NCBI GenBank assembly: GCA_012744475.1
Contig: JAAYBV010000051.1
Location: 89,585 to 153,584, forward strand
DNA length: 64,000 nt
Origin: Phycisphaerae bacterium
GTDB lineage: Bacteria > Planctomycetota > Phycisphaerae > Sedimentisphaerales > Anaerobacaceae
Direction: 5' to 3'
Shown piece by piece: positions 62,939-64,000 of this stretch. Below the pieces are notes generated by a model. The model ran no database searches. It saw only the letters and a program-made list of their open reading frames with translations, and was not told the origin of the DNA. How positions within the stretch are numbered: the stretch's first letter is position 1; the number at the start of each line of letters is the position of its first letter. Position numbers and translations under genes: made by a program.

Positions 62939-64000
62939 CTATGGCAGCGGGATCGGGGCGGTGAAGATCTGGTTGACGGTGGTGCCGTCTCCTCGGTTCA
63001 CCTTCCGGTTGAAGGCAATCCACTGGCCGTTGGGCGCCACGCACAGGGCGTCCGGCGCGCTGCCGGGATACAGCGTCGCATCCGTGATCCGCTCCGACTG
63101 GCCGAACTGCGCATCGCCCTCGATCACGTTCGTACGCCAGATCGAGTTGTCCGAGACACTGTAAATGTAGTCGCCCGAGGGGTCCCACCACGGCTTCGTC
63201 GCGCCGCCCGCAAGCGAGGTCGCCTGCACCGCATCGCCGCCAAGCGGAGAAATCAGGTGGATCTGCCCGCCCCGCGTGAACGCGATCCGCGAGCCGTCCA
63301 GACTGCAACGGATGATTCCGCCGCAATCCGAGTCGCTATACGTCAGCCTCCGCTGCACCGTACCCAGCGGCGGCATCGGAAACGTCGTCGCGGTTCCCTC
63401 CAGCGGGCCATCCGGCCCGGCCACCGTGATGTCCTCCGGGATATCGACGATATAAACCTCGTTGCGAACCGCGCCGGTGCTCGTCACCGTCTTGCCGATG
63501 AACGCCCGCGCACGTTGCCAGGTCCCGTCCTCTTTCTGATAGCCCTTCTCACCAACCCACGAATCCTCCGAACCCTGGAAGATGTCGTCGCTGCCGGGCG
63601 TGATCTCCGCCTGCGGCGTGACCTTCACCACCAGTACGGTGAACCCGACGCCGTCCTGATTGCCCAGGCCATCGTCCACGTCGACCGGGATGCCCAGCTT
63701 CGTCACGCCGATCGTTCGCAGGTTCTTGCCCTGGCCCTCCATGATCTTGTCGTTGTACGTAAAGCCGATCCACTGCCCATCTCCGCTGGGCTCGTGGCGA
63801 TGCGTCCCGCCGCGAAGCGCGCCCGGCGTGAACGGCTCGGTCACGTCACGGGCGTCGGAGATCACATAGTCCGAGCTGCCCACGCTGCCGTCGGTCGGGC
63901 TGACCATCGCGCCGAACCGGGCGGTGCCGCCATACTGCACGCCGTCGATGCCGCGAATGGCGATCACCATGTCTTCGGCCGGGAAGAAGCTCACCGCCGC
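62939..64000 (-). CDS. DUF3748 (YidR-like) beta-propeller protein, 5' end outside the window
   Basis: The frame is open to the window edge, so the N-terminus is missing; about 353 residues are visible. It matches the DUF3748 family (Escherichia coli YidR) over its length: DVTEPFTPGALRGGTHRHEPSGDGQWIGFTYND, LRTIGVTKLG, TPGSDDIFQGSEDSWVGEKGY, ARAFIGKTVTSTGAVRNEVYIVDIP, LGTVQRRLTYSDSDCGGIIRCSLDGSRIAFT, then propeller blades (LISPLGGDAVQ, WDPSGDYIYSVSDNSIWR, CVAPNGQWIAFNR). These are presumed periplasmic propellers of unknown activity. It ends 298 bases before the OrfA remnant. Confidence 0.85.
   Translation of the reverse strand, partial: AAVSFFPAEDMVIAIRGIDGVQYGGTARFGAMVSPTDGSVGSSDYVISDARDVTEPFTPGALRGGTHRHEPSGDGQWIGFTYNDKIMEGQGKNLRTIGVTKLGIPVDVDDGLGNQDGVGFTVLVVKVTPQAEITPGSDDIFQGSEDSWVGEKGYQKEDGTWQRARAFIGKTVTSTGAVRNEVYIVDIPEDITVAGPDGPLEGTATTFPMPPLGTVQRRLTYSDSDCGGIIRCSLDGSRIAFTRGGQIHLISPLGGDAVQATSLAGGATKPWWDPSGDYIYSVSDNSIWRTNVIEGDAQFGQSERITDATLYPGSAPDALCVAPNGQWIAFNRKVNRGDGTTVNQIFTAPIPLP

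Overview
The window is a GC-rich bacterial chromosome segment, most consistent with an anaerobic or microaerobic planctomycete of the Phycisphaerae/Sedimentisphaerales type. This is inferred from gene content, because there is no rRNA in the window. The evidence is six Gfo/Idh/MocA oxidoreductases (several with Tat signals), Tat-exported sugar isomerases, DUF1080, DUF6807 and LamG proteins, BlaI/M56 regulators fused to HEAT repeats, and a rubredoxin-based oxygen defence set. I see no tRNA, rRNA, CRISPR array or intact mobile element.

Layout. Positions 1-3400 hold a compact operon of a Dus-like flavoprotein, a radical SAM protein and an ATP-grasp protein. Positions 3550-7370 hold a Tat Gfo/Idh oxidoreductase, a LamG protein, an aldo/keto-reductase-like protein that has lost most catalytic residues, and a tetraheme cytochrome c lipoprotein. 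Positions 7530-13100 are an oxidative-stress island: PerR-like regulator, rubrerythrin, Tpx, FprA-type flavodiiron protein, ferritin-like protein, rubredoxin and glucose-6-phosphate dehydrogenase. Positions 13140-28000 are a carbohydrate-catabolism island of oxidoreductases, sugar isomerases, an enolase-superfamily enzyme, a URO-D-type protein and a GT4 glycosyltransferase. It ends at a strong bidirectional terminator at 28051-28090.

Positions 28100-33500 hold SH3-domain, rhomboid, M24 peptidase and DUF1080-PHP proteins. Positions 33770-35680 and 42576-44940 carry two related clusters of secreted proteins with paralogous C-termini, matching promoters and a conserved short upstream reading frame. 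Between them lie a BlaI repressor with palindromic operators, an M56/BlaR1 sensor whose extracellular domain is HEAT repeats, and a GH5 glycosidase tailed by the same HEAT repeats.

Positions 44940-46535 are a repeat-rich island with two palindromic intergenic repeat families (A/A' and B) and a likely unannotated structured small RNA of about 130 nt on the minus strand, with its own promoter and terminator. Then come ribD and ligA. Positions 50200-58750 form a minus-strand cluster: two small pilin-like secreted proteins, a 617-aa PapD/DUF916-like protein, a 1244-aa secretin carrying eight tandem Ig-like repeats, and a small lipoprotein (possible pilotin). This is the best candidate in the window for an undescribed system, possibly a chaperone/secretin surface-fibre pathway. 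The window ends with a triple-LamG exoprotein, a decayed IS3 OrfA fragment and a partial DUF3748 (YidR-like) beta-propeller.
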